DNA from: DATIXJ01 sp963714795
Lineage (GTDB): Bacteria; Bacteroidota; Ignavibacteria; UBA10030; SZUA-254
Assembly: GCA_963714795.1 (NCBI GenBank)
Contig: CAVQPS010000009.1
Coordinates: forward strand, 806,001-870,000
Length of the DNA: 64,000 bases
Reading direction: 5' to 3'
The position numbers were made by a program, and so were the translations under genes. Of the stretch, positions 46,844-55,300 are shown piece after piece. The notes under the pieces were generated by a model, which saw only the letters and a list, made by a program, of their open reading frames with translations, was not told the origin of the DNA and made no database searches. How positions within the stretch are numbered: the stretch's first letter is position 1; every line of letters begins with the position of its first letter.

Positions 46844-48403
46844 ATGGAATTGCCACAACATGTTATTATGGTTGCGGGGGAAAACGACGCGCTCAAAAAC
46901 GGAAAGGTTGGCGGCGTCGGCGATGTTATCCGCGATCTTCCGCGCGCACTTGCCGATCTCGGTTGGACGGTGACGGTCATTACGCCGTCGTACGGGTTTC
47001 TCCATGTCGATAATCCTTCCATGCAAATCGATACGGTTCGTTTTCCGTTTGGCGGAAAAACGCTGGAAGGAAGTATGTATGAAGTGACGGCAAGACTTCC
47101 GCATCCGGGTGTTCGCAATTATGTATTCGAGCATTCCGGAATTCGCGGTACTCCGATTTATTTCAACGATCCTCCCGATGAACCGTTCGCTCAGGACGGC
47201 ACGAAATATGCACTCTTTTGTTCGGCGGTCGGCGAATATCTGAAGAAAATTCCTTCGCAATTCATTCTTCACTTGCACGATTGGCATGCGGGAATGCTTC
47301 TTTTCCTCCGGGAAATGCACCCGGACTTTTCACATCTCAAAAAAAATAAAACCGTATTTACGATCCACAATCTTGCTATCCAGGGCAACCGGCCTCTTCT
47401 CGGCAAATATGCCACGACGGAACAATGGTTCCCGGAATTATTTCATGATGTGCATTGGATTGAGCAATGGAAAGACCCGCGCTTTCCCGTTCCGAATCTC
47501 ACACCGATGGCGATCGGCATTGGACATGCCGATGCAGTGAATACAGTATCTCCGACATACGCGGAAGAAATTCTGTTGCCCAGTGATCCGAAAAACGGAA
47601 AATTTCGCGGCGAAGGATTGGAAAAAATTCTGCAACAGGCAAAACAGGGAAACCGGCTTTTCGGTATTTTGAACGGGTGTGATTATCCGGAATCCCGGAT
47701 TCCGCCGAGAATGTCCTTTCCGGCGCTCTGCGATCTGATTATTGCAGAAGTAAAAAAATGGAATGCCAAGCATGCCGATCCGATGAATGATGAAATTATC
47801 GGCCGGGTTCAAACAATACGAAATCTGAACCCATCGTTATTGTTGACCGGTGTTACGCGGGTAGTCGAACAGAAAATCAAACTGTTGTTCGAAGAGACAT
47901 CACGCCAAACAGTCGTTATCGATGACCTTTGTGAAATGCTTTCGGCAAGCAACGGTGTTTACATGATTCTTGGCACCGGGACCAAGGATTATGAAGATCG
48001 TTTGATGGAACGATTTCGCAAACATGAACGATGTATCTATCTCAAAGGATTTTCTGAAACGATCGGAAACGCATTATATGCCAACGGGACGATTTTTATG
48101 ATGCCGAGTTCGTTTGAGCCGTGTGGTATCGGGCAGATGATCGCCATGCGTGACGGCCAGCCGTGTATCGTTCATGCGGTCGGCGGATTGAAAGATACGG
48201 TGATCGATGGCGTGAATGGGTTTCAATTCTCCGGAAATTCTTTGCGGGAACAAGCCGATCAGTGTCTTGCAGTGACCAAAAAGGCAATCGACATAAAACT
48301 GAACAACGACAATAAATGGCAAAATGTTGTTGCCGAAGCATTCCGGGCGCGCTTTACCTGGGAAAAAAGTGCAAAAGAGTATGTCGACCTGCTGTACCGA
48401 TAA
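46844..48403 (+). CDS. GT5 glycogen/starch synthase-like protein
   Basis: A 519-residue GT-B enzyme that would extend alpha-1,4-glucan from ADP-glucose. The ADP-glucose loop KVGGVGDVIRDLPRALADLG, the TIHNLAIQG segment, NTVSPTYAEEIL and the C-terminal FMMPSSFEPCGIGQMIAMRDGQP with the E-x7-E-type motif are present. Compared with usual GlgA, the linker around residues 270-350 is different and the 'RL..QKG' segment reads GVTRVVEQKIKLLF. It starts three bases after glgC. It is a divergent GlgA subgroup, so exact activity is likely but not certain. Confidence 0.9.
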   Translation: MELPQHVIMVAGENDALKNGKVGGVGDVIRDLPRALADLGWTVTVITPSYGFLHVDNPSMQIDTVRFPFGGKTLEGSMYEVTARLPHPGVRNYVFEHSGIRGTPIYFNDPPDEPFAQDGTKYALFCSAVGEYLKKIPSQFILHLHDWHAGMLLFLREMHPDFSHLKKNKTVFTIHNLAIQGNRPLLGKYATTEQWFPELFHDVHWIEQWKDPRFPVPNLTPMAIGIGHADAVNTVSPTYAEEILLPSDPKNGKFRGEGLEKILQQAKQGNRLFGILNGCDYPESRIPPRMSFPALCDLIIAEVKKWNAKHADPMNDEIIGRVQTIRNLNPSLLLTGVTRVVEQKIKLLFEETSRQTVVIDDLCEMLSASNGVYMILGTGTKDYEDRLMERFRKHERCIYLKGFSETIGNALYANGTIFMMPSSFEPCGIGQMIAMRDGQPCIVHAVGGLKDTVIDGVNGFQFSGNSLREQADQCLAVTKKAIDIKLNNDNKWQNVVAEAFRARFTWEKSAKEYVDLLYR

Positions 48404-48463
48404 TGTGAAATCGTCATTGCTGAGTTTTACCGGAGTTATCTATCATTATTTATTGTTGGTGGA

Positions 48464-49420
48464 ATGAATTGTATGGCATCATTTGCCAACATTCTTCTGT
48501 TCTTATTATTGTTAAACCGCATTGGTGAGACCGGGAATTCCCACAACCTGCAATCCGGGGGCAGTGGAAATGCAATGGCGACACCAATTTTGATTTCTGC
48601 TTCGACGGGAATGGAAACGGCATGGGATATTCCCCGCGCACCACGTTCGGATTTGCTTCCGCCCGATTCTCTGCTTGCCGGTCGGATCCGGCGCGGCTTT
48701 GAAATCTTTCTCGATACGCCACGTAAAGCTAAACGGTTCTCAGGGAACCAACTTTCCTGCAATAATTGTCATTTAAACGGTGGCCAACGGGAAAAATCAA
48801 TGCCTCTGATTGGCGTTGCCGGAGTTTTTCCCGAATTTAATAAACGGGCGGGCAGGCCGATCAACCTGGAAGATCGTATCATCAATTGTTTCCTGCGAAG
48901 CGAAAATGCAGCCGGTAGTAAAAAAGGAAGCAAGTCTTATCCGGAGCCGAAGTCGGAAGAGGTGGTTGCACTCTCGGCATACATAACATGGCTTTCATCC
49001 GGACAATCCATCGACACTGCTCTTCCGTGGAGAGGGCAAAATATTATTCCGGTAAAAAATATAATTTCTCTTGATAAACTCGACCGGAAGCTGGGAAGAA
49101 TACTATACGGTGAGAAATGCAATACGTGTCATGGAAACGATGGACAGGGAGTTTGGATTGGTGACAAAAAAGCCGGCCCGCTGTGGGGTCCCAATTCGTG
49201 GAATGACGGTGCCGGTGCCGCACGCATATATACACTTGCCGGTATGATTCGTTTTTCGATGCCCTATCTCGATCCGGAAAGTCTTACCGACGAAGAGGCT
49301 CAGCACATAGCGGCTTATATCGATTCAAAGCCCCGGCCCGTTTTCCCGTTGAAAGATCAGGATTATCCGGGACAAAAGATTCCTGTCGATGCGGTATATT
49401 ATGTGCATTCGAAAAAATAA
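48464..49420 (+). CDS. Dihaem c-type cytochrome, thiosulfate dehydrogenase TsdA-like
   Basis: A 318-residue exported cytochrome. A hydrophobic N-terminus (SFANILLFLLLL) acts as export signal; ATG 48473 is an alternative start. Two haem sites are visible: CNNCH (C99, C102, H103) and CNTCH (C219, C222, H223). The sequence DRIINCFLRSENAAG between them resembles the TsdA 'DRIN-C-x-x-RS' segment, whose Cys can be a haem ligand. TsdA joins two thiosulfates to tetrathionate or runs the reverse. A convergent Tat-exported DsrE-like gene follows. Family call is good; the direction of the reaction is unknown. Confidence 0.87.
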   Translation: MNCMASFANILLFLLLLNRIGETGNSHNLQSGGSGNAMATPILISASTGMETAWDIPRAPRSDLLPPDSLLAGRIRRGFEIFLDTPRKAKRFSGNQLSCNNCHLNGGQREKSMPLIGVAGVFPEFNKRAGRPINLEDRIINCFLRSENAAGSKKGSKSYPEPKSEEVVALSAYITWLSSGQSIDTALPWRGQNIIPVKNIISLDKLDRKLGRILYGEKCNTCHGNDGQGVWIGDKKAGPLWGPNSWNDGAGAARIYTLAGMIRFSMPYLDPESLTDEEAQHIAAYIDSKPRPVFPLKDQDYPGQKIPVDAVYYVHSKK

Positions 49421-49421
49421 A

Positions 49422-49446
49422 AAAGCGCAGTACTGTACTGCGCTTT
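49422..49446. terminator. Shared bidirectional terminator between tsdA-like and dsrE-like genes
   Basis: A perfect 11-bp stem: AAAGCGCAGTA (49422-49432) and TACTGCGCTTT (49436-49446) with a CTG loop. An A-run precedes and a short T-run ends it, so it can stop transcription from both convergent genes. Confidence 0.85.
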
Positions 49447-49474
49447 GTCGTTCATATACCAAGAGACATCTTGT

Positions 49475-50161
49475 TTAACCGGCGAAACAGTATGTGCAAC
49501 CGTGTTCTTGTGCGCGGTTGACGGCGAGAACACCTGACGGGACCAATTGAATTCCCGGCAGGATTCCTGCGATCCATTCCTTTTTCACGTCGGCTGCATC
49601 CATTTTCATTTCCTTTGCAACCTTCATGGTGTAGACGGTAATTGCCATATCACAAACGCCGAAAAGGACGCCGCGCTTTTGAAGTTGATCGACAGACATA
49701 TCGGGAAGCATCAGTTCGCCTGGTTTTGGATTCCAGAATGGGTTACGGAATGCCGGAGATTTTGTCGCTCCATCCGTCACTTTGAAAAGTTCTCCGAATT
49801 TGTACTTTGTCCATAATGTGTCTTCCATGGCAAGAGGGATCGCTTCATGGCGAAGAATGTGGACGGCAGAGAGATCGCCATCAGGGGTTCCCGTATCGTT
49901 ATACGTGCTGAGAAATACCCGGACCCATGCAAGCACCAAACCGTCGCGATGAGCGGGCGAATCGAATACCTGACGGTGCTTGCCCTGAATTTTTCCGAGC
50001 CAATTCTCGAAGCCGGAAGTATCGGACCATTTGTGTTCATCAAATGTTTTTGCGGCGGTCCGGAACGGCGAAACTAAATTTGCTACTCCGAGAGCGGCTG
50101 CTCCGGCGGCAACACTTCCCAAAAACCCACGACGGGGCATTGTTTGTGTAGTGTTAAACAT
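49475..50161 (-). CDS. Tat-exported DsrE-like protein
   Basis: A 228-residue protein read from 50161. The start was chosen at MFNTTQTMPRR because it sits behind GGAGGG and begins a twin-arginine signal (MPRRGFLGSVAAGAAALG). The C-terminal part (RGVLFGVCDMAITVYTMKVA..., then LPGIQLVPSGVLAVNRAQEHGCTY) resembles the DsrE family, small sulfur-carrier or cyclase-like folds, with a Cys in the CDMA segment and a CxxC at the end (CTYC). Its convergent partner is a TsdA-like cytochrome, which supports periplasmic sulfur chemistry. The function is inference from fold and neighbours. Confidence 0.82.
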   Translation of the reverse strand: MFNTTQTMPRRGFLGSVAAGAAALGVANLVSPFRTAAKTFDEHKWSDTSGFENWLGKIQGKHRQVFDSPAHRDGLVLAWVRVFLSTYNDTGTPDGDLSAVHILRHEAIPLAMEDTLWTKYKFGELFKVTDGATKSPAFRNPFWNPKPGELMLPDMSVDQLQKRGVLFGVCDMAITVYTMKVAKEMKMDAADVKKEWIAGILPGIQLVPSGVLAVNRAQEHGCTYCFAG

Positions 50162-50438
50162 AATTGTACCCTCCGTATATAAAGAACGTGGTAAGAATGA
50201 TTTGTGATTGCGTGGAAAAATAATAAGAAAATAATGAGAATGCAAATAATGAAACCGGGTGCAAACGAGACAAGGAAATCCACATATCTCATTTTTTTAG
50301 CGAAAAATGCCTGTTTTGAAATTTTTGCAGAATGAGGTTGGTGATATGCTATACATTCGAACTTGCCAATGGCTGACGGATTTACTACTTTCACACTCAA
50401 ATAACGAGCGGTATATAGTTCATTACTATGGAGAACAA

Positions 50439-50675
50439 ATGGAACAGGAAGAGATTCATAAAGTTGCAACCCTTCTTCGGAGAATAGAAGGATGGCTTTC
50501 GTTTATTGCCTGCTTGATGGTCATTCTCAGTTTACCGAATATCATTGACTTTGCCACGAATCATTACAAAGGATTGAGCTTCGGCATTGCAATGTGGGCT
50601 ATATTGGGATTGTCCGTTTTGATCTTTGTGGTTCTTATCGGTCTCTTTCGTCGGGGCAGGAAAAATTCATTCTAA
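50439..50675 (+). CDS. Small two-helix membrane protein
   Basis: A 78-residue protein with a charged N-terminus (MEQEEIHKVATLLRRIEGW), two hydrophobic helices (about residues 19-40 and 49-70) and a basic end RRGRKNSF. ATG 50439 is behind GGAGAA at proper distance; the frame extends to 50307 with no good start. No family is recognised. It lies alone, so its role is unknown. Confidence 0.65.
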   Translation: MEQEEIHKVATLLRRIEGWLSFIACLMVILSLPNIIDFATNHYKGLSFGIAMWAILGLSVLIFVVLIGLFRRGRKNSF

Positions 50676-50847
50676 AACATTTGCTCACCTCGCGGGATTG
50701 TTGAATCTCTCATCGAAAGGGGGGACTGCTCTTGTTGTCCGGGATTCATGAAGCGTCTATTTATCAGTCCCGACTCACAATTTGAAATAAAAAATCCCTC
50801 AGGACAATAATGCCGCATGTCTCTGGAGGGGTTTCCAAGGAAAAGAT

Positions 50848-51975
50848 TCAAAACGTATAGATAAAATTAATACCGAGTGTTGTCTGAGTATCCTTCCATT
50901 GATCTTCAGTTTCAAAAACATTTTTGTCGGATGTATCGATTCTTGCATCTCCCCGAATAATAAAATGTTCCGATTGCCGGAATTCCGGTGTGAGCGTTAA
51001 CTCCCGGAGTTTCTGAGCTGTTTTCGTACGCAAGCCATCACGGTCTTCGAATTGTTCTGCACGAAACGAAAGTGAAAAATCGGAAAAGAGATTCACACGG
51101 CAATACACCGCCGCACCGAGCCAGACAGCATCTCCGCCATTCCCGGCAGAATGCTGTTCGACACCGTAGTCGCCGTTGATGCCTGTCGTTACGGAAGCAT
51201 TGAATATATATGTGCCTACAAAATCAAAGAGCTGACGATTGTCGCTGTTATTATTTGCCTTTTCCGGACCGAACATATAGTTGACGGATACATTCATGTT
51301 CGTTGTCGGATTGACAATCACCTGCCCGCAAATGCTTTTCGATGTGTTGCTGTCGATAGAGTTATCCCAGCCGTTCACGATCATCACCATCCCGGAAATT
51401 TCCTGATTGAAGGAATAGGAAGTCTTGATGCCCGTGTGCGTATACGGAATGGCGTATCCGAACAAAAAGGAATGGGAGTAATTATAGTTGTAACCATCGT
51501 ATCCTTCGATAACTTCATAACCCATCGTCGTGATGAATTTCCCGATGTCGAATCTCAGTCCATTACCAAGGGGAGCGATATAGCTGAGAAAGGTCTGATG
51601 AAAATCAAAATCACCGATATCAAATCCGCTTGAGCGTGCAACGTGGGGGATAGATGATCCGGCAACCATGTCGACCCGAAATCCTGCATCGCCGGATTTG
51701 ATTACCGGGCGTTGGAAAACGAGTTCGAATGCGTCGACCTTGAAAGAATTATCGTCCCCATCAAAGACCCGATATTCGTTTTTCATCGAATCAGGTCTGT
51801 TGAAATTATACGAATACGCCGATGAAAGAAAGCCGTTGATGGAAATCGATTCGTACCACGGTTGACTATGAGCGGAATCGTTCAGGACTTCAGCATGAAG
51901 GGAAACCGGACCGATTATTCCCAGAAAAATGAATAGAACGGTCCGGAATCCCGATGCCGCGGCATTACGCCGCAT
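50848..51975 (-). CDS. Outer-membrane porin, OmpL-like (BBP2 type), paired with amt
   Basis: A 375-residue barrel protein read from 51975. The N-terminal MRRNAAASGFRTVLFIFLG and GPVSLHAEV form a signal peptide; the longer frame to 52044 only overlaps amt. Strands such as INGFLSSAYSYNFNRPDS and FDIGKFITTMGYEVIEGYDG, and an aromatic last residue (TLGINFIYTF), fit the BBP2/OmpL porin family. It starts 11 bases before the amt stop behind AAGAAGAAG, so it is co-translated with the ammonium transporter. It probably admits ammonium or small cations across the outer membrane. Confidence 0.87.
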   Translation of the reverse strand: MRRNAAASGFRTVLFIFLGIIGPVSLHAEVLNDSAHSQPWYESISINGFLSSAYSYNFNRPDSMKNEYRVFDGDDNSFKVDAFELVFQRPVIKSGDAGFRVDMVAGSSIPHVARSSGFDIGDFDFHQTFLSYIAPLGNGLRFDIGKFITTMGYEVIEGYDGYNYNYSHSFLFGYAIPYTHTGIKTSYSFNQEISGMVMIVNGWDNSIDSNTSKSICGQVIVNPTTNMNVSVNYMFGPEKANNNSDNRQLFDFVGTYIFNASVTTGINGDYGVEQHSAGNGGDAVWLGAAVYCRVNLFSDFSLSFRAEQFEDRDGLRTKTAQKLRELTLTPEFRQSEHFIIRGDARIDTSDKNVFETEDQWKDTQTTLGINFIYTF

Positions 51976-53197
51976 ATTCTTCTTCTTGTAAATATGCTTT
52001 TTCACCGTGAAGTGATTCGTCGAGCCCCGCCTCTTCTTCTGCATGAGAGACGTGGACAGGCGTCACTTTGTTGATAATCCAAAGCACAATATACGTGAAG
52101 ACAAATGAATAAATTGCTGCACCGACGACTGCAACAATTTCTTTCATGAAAAACATTCCGTTGCCCAACAGTAAGCCGTTGGAACCGGAAGGATTCATAG
52201 AAATATCCGCGAAAATTCCGAGCGCGATAACGCCTAAACATCCGCCGACACCGTGAACACCCCAGACATCAAGCGCGTCATCCCATTGAAGTTTATTCTT
52301 CAGCGTAATCGCGAAATAACAAACAATACTTGCAACGATACCGATGATGACTGCGCTGGTTGTCGTAACATACCCGGCGGCAGGAGTGACTGCCGCGAGC
52401 CCGGCAATTGATCCGGTCAGCAAGCCGACGAATTTCGGCTTCTTCTCGAAAATCCATGCCATGAACAACCACGTGATGGCGGCGAACGATGCCGCAACAT
52501 CGGTATTGATGAATGCAAGAGCGGTAATGGCATCGACGCGGAGTTCACTGCCTGCATTGAAGCCGTACCATCCGAACCAGAGTAATCCGGTGCCGAGAGC
52601 GACGAGCGGAATGCTGTGTGGCCCGCGGTCCTGCACACGCCTCTTTCCGAGGAAAAACACCGACGCCAGTGCCGAAAATCCTGCAGTTGCATGGACGACA
52701 ATCCCGCCGGCGAAATCAAGCACACCCCATTTTGCAAGCAGACCGCCACCCCAAATCATATGAGCCGCGGGGAAATACATGAACAACAACCAAAGGACAA
52801 GAAATATAAGATAAGGACCGAAACGGACTCTGTTGCTGAACGCTCCGGTAATCAACGCCGGTGTGATTTGGGCGAACATCATTTGATATGCCATGAAGAC
52901 CCACAGCGGAATACTGTTCGATCCCGTGAATGCGGTGTTCAGATCAACTCCTTGCAGAAATGCGTAGCGCAGATCCCCGATGATTGCTCCTTCACCGCCG
53001 CTGAAACACAACGAATACCCGAATGCATACCAGATAACCGTTGTCACTCCCATTGAAACGAAACTTTGGATCATAATTGCCAGAACATTTTTTCTTCCGA
53101 CCAAGCCGCCGTAGAAGAATGCTAATCCCGGAGTCATCAACATCACCAAACTCGTCGCAACAAGCATAAAAGCAGTGTTACCAGTATCGAAATGCAT
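51965..53197 (-). CDS. amt: Ammonium transporter Amt
   Basis: A 410-residue inner-membrane Amt/Rh channel with eleven predicted helices. It has the conserved pore histidines in VVHATAGFSAL and VWGVHGVGGCLG, and the family segments MLMTPGLAFFYGGLVGRKNVL and SIAGLAAVTPAAGYV. The acidic C-terminal tail (AEEEAGLDESLHGEKAYLQEEE) is soluble. No glnK/glnB gene lies next to it; instead a porin gene follows. The start MHFDTGNTAFMLVATSLV fits the family. Confidence 0.96.
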   Translation of the reverse strand: MHFDTGNTAFMLVATSLVMLMTPGLAFFYGGLVGRKNVLAIMIQSFVSMGVTTVIWYAFGYSLCFSGGEGAIIGDLRYAFLQGVDLNTAFTGSNSIPLWVFMAYQMMFAQITPALITGAFSNRVRFGPYLIFLVLWLLFMYFPAAHMIWGGGLLAKWGVLDFAGGIVVHATAGFSALASVFFLGKRRVQDRGPHSIPLVALGTGLLWFGWYGFNAGSELRVDAITALAFINTDVAASFAAITWLFMAWIFEKKPKFVGLLTGSIAGLAAVTPAAGYVTTTSAVIIGIVASIVCYFAITLKNKLQWDDALDVWGVHGVGGCLGVIALGIFADISMNPSGSNGLLLGNGMFFMKEIVAVVGAAIYSFVFTYIVLWIINKVTPVHVSHAEEEAGLDESLHGEKAYLQEEEYAA

Positions 53198-53747
53198 AAG
53201 AAACTCCTTATAGGTAAATGGAAAAATAATTCGAAAAGAACATTGAAGAAGGCCGGGTGATCATAGTCTTCTTATTGAACAATGAAGATTGTTAATGATG
53301 GAACGAAGAAATGATACGTAATATACGGAAAACACAAATGAGGCGAAAGCGATAACAGAAAAATAAATCGATGAAAATACAGACAAGAACTGTCAAATAG
53401 ACCGTTTGTGCATCATTTTTCTGTCCAACCAATCTTCAATGGTGAATTCGAAAAGATAGAGATCACAACCGGGTTGACAATGGAAAAAACCTTCCCTACC
53501 TTAGTTTCATCAGGGAAAATAAGCCCATTCTTGTTCTTAGCCGAATACTGTTTGATTTGTTCCGTTTCCTTCCGTTATGAGATAATGGTATGAAGTGTAT
53601 CGTTATGTTCCTACGTTTTGTTCGTCACGGTGTCGTCGGTGAGAAGTATAAGATGGGGCATCAGTTTTCCTTTGCAACAGGATATTTTTTTATTAATTGG
53701 CCGATGATCGGTTATATCGTTCACTATCAGAAATGTCGGAGACCGTG
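53198..53747. other. Intergenic region between amt and the radical SAM gene
   Basis: These 550 bases separate two divergent genes and should contain both promoters. A TTGACA occurs at 53474-53479 without a good -10 partner at the usual distance. A 61-codon plus-strand frame (53408-53593) has no convincing ribosome site or protein-like pattern and is not called. No RNA structure was recognised. Confidence 0.5.
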
Positions 53748-55238
53748 ATGCCGAAAATACTTCTTCTTTATCCACCTTCAAGAATTCAATATCACCAAAG
53801 CTGTCCTATGGGAATTCAGTTGCTTGCTTCGGTTCTGGAAAAACATGGATACGAAGTGATTCTTCTGGATGCCAATGCGGCGAAGAAAAAAATGGATAGC
53901 CGGCAGATTATTGAATTTGCCTGCCGCGTAAAACCGGATGTCATCGGCATGACCTTATTGACTCCGATGATCAGAGAAGCGTATGCGCTGGCCCGAAGTT
54001 TAAAAAAATACGGGTTCAAAGTATTAGCCGGCGGTCCTCATGCAACGCTCATGCCGGAAGAAACCGTGCAGCAAGGATTCGATGCTGCGGTGATCGGGGA
54101 AGGTGAAACGGTGATTCATGAAGCCGTGCAGGCGTTGATGGGTAATATTCCCAAAGATCAAGTTCTCGGCTGGGTCTATCGGGATGAACAGAATAATGCG
54201 GTCATGACGGCTCCGCGTCCGTTCATTACTGACCTGGATACGGTACCGTTGCCGTCATATCACATGATTGATCCTGCGTTGTACGGCGGAAGAGTCGATG
54301 GTGTTCTGCACGGTAATATTTTCAGTTCGCGCGGATGTACGGCGAAATGTTCATTCTGTTCGGGACAATTATTTGGGAAGAGATTCCGGTTCCGGTCTGC
54401 ACAAAGTATTTTGAACGAAATCGAATATCTTCATACCACATACGGAACAAGCGAATTTCATTTTGTGGATGATGCAATGACGCTCCACAAAAAGAGATTG
54501 CGCGAGTTTTGTGATGGTTTAAAACAACGGAATCTCAAGATCGGGTGGACCATCATGACGCGCATCGATGCGGTTGATGAAGAATTTCTTACGGCGATCA
54601 AAGATGCCGGCTGTTCACAGATCGACTATGGTGTCGAAAGCGGACATCCGCTCACTCTCAGGAAAATTCACAAGCCGCATACCGTCGACATGGTGCGGAA
54701 CGTCATCCCGATGACAGCCCGAGTCGGAATAACACCGAATGTTTTCTTTATTCTCGGTTTTCCATGGGAAGACGTTGCGGCACTGGACGATTCTCTCCAG
54801 CTGATGAAAGAACTCGCACCGAACGTCGGCTCGTTCCATCCGGCCGTTGCATCGATTCTGATCCCGTTCCCGGGAACGGAAATTTACGAGCAATATAAAA
54901 CCGAGTGCGGGTTCGAAAATTGGTGGCTTTCCGAAGAAAAAAATTACGATACGCTGGTTCCCAAACGAACATCATATTATGAAGGGAAAATATTCCACCT
55001 GGGGAATATTCTCAAGGCAGATTTCTTCCACTACAGCCAGCCGATGAAAGATAAGATTTACGAGATTTTTGAATTTATGTACATGCATAATCTTTCATTA
55101 TCCCAATCGCTGCAATCGAGAATTCAACAACGGCTTATTGCGGTTTCAAAACGGCTGACTTCGCGTTCTACTGTTGCCGAACGATTAATGTTCAAACCGG
55201 TCTGGACATTTGAACATATTTTGAAAGCAGTTCGATAG
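53748..55238 (+). CDS. B12-binding radical SAM protein
   Basis: A 496-residue iron-sulfur enzyme. The N-terminal 140 residues form a cobalamin-binding Rossmann-like domain (PKILLLYPPSRIQYHQSCPMGIQLLASVL..., ending GEGETVIHEAV). The radical SAM core follows with the cluster motif C-TAK-C-SF-C at C197, C201 and C204 in SSRGCTAKCSFCSG, and the SAM region DYGVESGHPLTLRKI. ATG 53748 has GGAG at six bases upstream; ATG 53733 or a TTG farther up are alternatives. Members make varied methylations or rearrangements; the substrate is unknown and no partner gene is nearby. Confidence 0.92.
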   Translation: MPKILLLYPPSRIQYHQSCPMGIQLLASVLEKHGYEVILLDANAAKKKMDSRQIIEFACRVKPDVIGMTLLTPMIREAYALARSLKKYGFKVLAGGPHATLMPEETVQQGFDAAVIGEGETVIHEAVQALMGNIPKDQVLGWVYRDEQNNAVMTAPRPFITDLDTVPLPSYHMIDPALYGGRVDGVLHGNIFSSRGCTAKCSFCSGQLFGKRFRFRSAQSILNEIEYLHTTYGTSEFHFVDDAMTLHKKRLREFCDGLKQRNLKIGWTIMTRIDAVDEEFLTAIKDAGCSQIDYGVESGHPLTLRKIHKPHTVDMVRNVIPMTARVGITPNVFFILGFPWEDVAALDDSLQLMKELAPNVGSFHPAVASILIPFPGTEIYEQYKTECGFENWWLSEEKNYDTLVPKRTSYYEGKIFHLGNILKADFFHYSQPMKDKIYEIFEFMYMHNLSLSQSLQSRIQQRLIAVSKRLTSRSTVAERLMFKPVWTFEHILKAVR

Positions 55239-55300
55239 AACAATGTTGAAGATGAGAAAATCGCAGCGGTGAGCGGCTATCAGAGATCATTGCAACGTAG

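Noticed and set aside
53408..53593. 61-codon plus-strand frame between amt and the radical SAM gene
   Set aside because: No ribosome site, no family features and weak composition; treated as intergenic.
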